DNA of 5,372 nucleotides from the NCBI GenBank assembly GCA_029212955.1, contig JARGOW010000301.1:1-5372 (forward strand). Reading direction: 5' to 3'. Source of the DNA: Planctomycetota bacterium (GTDB lineage: Bacteria > Planctomycetota > UBA1135 > GCA-002686595). The position numbers were made by a program, and so were the translations under genes. Shown piece after piece: positions 5,306 through 5,372 of this stretch. Position 1 is the stretch's first letter. Every line of letters begins with the position of its first letter. The notes under the pieces were generated by a model. The model worked only from the letters and a program-made list of their open reading frames with translations. It did no database searches and was not told where the DNA came from.

Positions 5306-5372
5306 GTTCAAGGGATTGGGTTCAAGGGGCGGGACCGGATGGCCCCATCCCCTTGGATTTGTCTCAGACGCC
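5306..5372 (-). other. Short region upstream of the first operon gene
   Basis: These 67 nt may be the 5' leader of the operon or the junction with a further upstream gene. A minus-strand TGA at 5364-5366 could end such a gene, but only two codons precede it in view, so no gene is called. GTTCAAGGG occurs twice (5306-5314 and 5320-5328, plus-strand reading), 14 nt apart. No promoter pair or Shine-Dalgarno site is evident. Confidence 0.4.

Noticed and set aside
5364..5372. End of an upstream gene at the right edge
   Set aside because: A minus-strand TGA exists, but only two codons are visible, which is not enough to call a gene.

Overview
The window is a GC-rich bacterial segment in which every supported gene lies on the minus strand, so it reads from right to left. 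Five genes form one tight operon (about 5305 down to 386) with intergenic gaps of only 6, 15, 2 and 4 nt. A sixth gene, cut off by the left edge, starts at 72 after a gap of 313 nt. Its lipoprotein signal peptide points to a diderm or other lipoprotein-rich bacterium. The phylum cannot be fixed from the sequence. Clear Shine-Dalgarno sites precede only two of the six starts.

In order of transcription the operon encodes two divergent FAD-dependent oxidoreductases of the phytoene desaturase / carotenoid isomerase / retinol saturase superfamily (5305-3890 and 3883-2399). They are followed by a FabG-type 3-oxoacyl-ACP reductase (2383-1652), a FabZ-type hotdog dehydratase (1649-1197) and a FabI-type enoyl-ACP reductase (1192-386). 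The last three supply the whole beta-carbon processing half of a type II fatty-acid synthase cycle: ketoreduction, dehydration and enoyl reduction. No ketosynthase, acyl carrier protein or malonyl transferase is in view. If the system is complete, these must lie beyond the right edge or be borrowed from housekeeping metabolism.

The pairing of a FAS-II reductive module with two CrtI/CrtISO-like flavoproteins, and no carotenoid genes nearby, suggests an unusual lipid or polyene pathway rather than carotenoid synthesis. A hydrocarbon- or ladderane-like pathway is one possibility. In such a scheme the Fab enzymes build an acyl chain and the flavoproteins desaturate, saturate or isomerise it. This is an inference from gene content.

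The region 73-385 has no convincing gene. It carries a perfect 13-bp inverted repeat with a 31-nt loop, a small GGAGT/ACTCC hairpin, a strongly G-rich tract on the plus strand (C-rich in the operon's transcript) with a canonical G-quadruplex pattern, and an 8-bp hairpin just before the lipoprotein gene. Together these look like the transcription end of the operon and the leader of the next gene.
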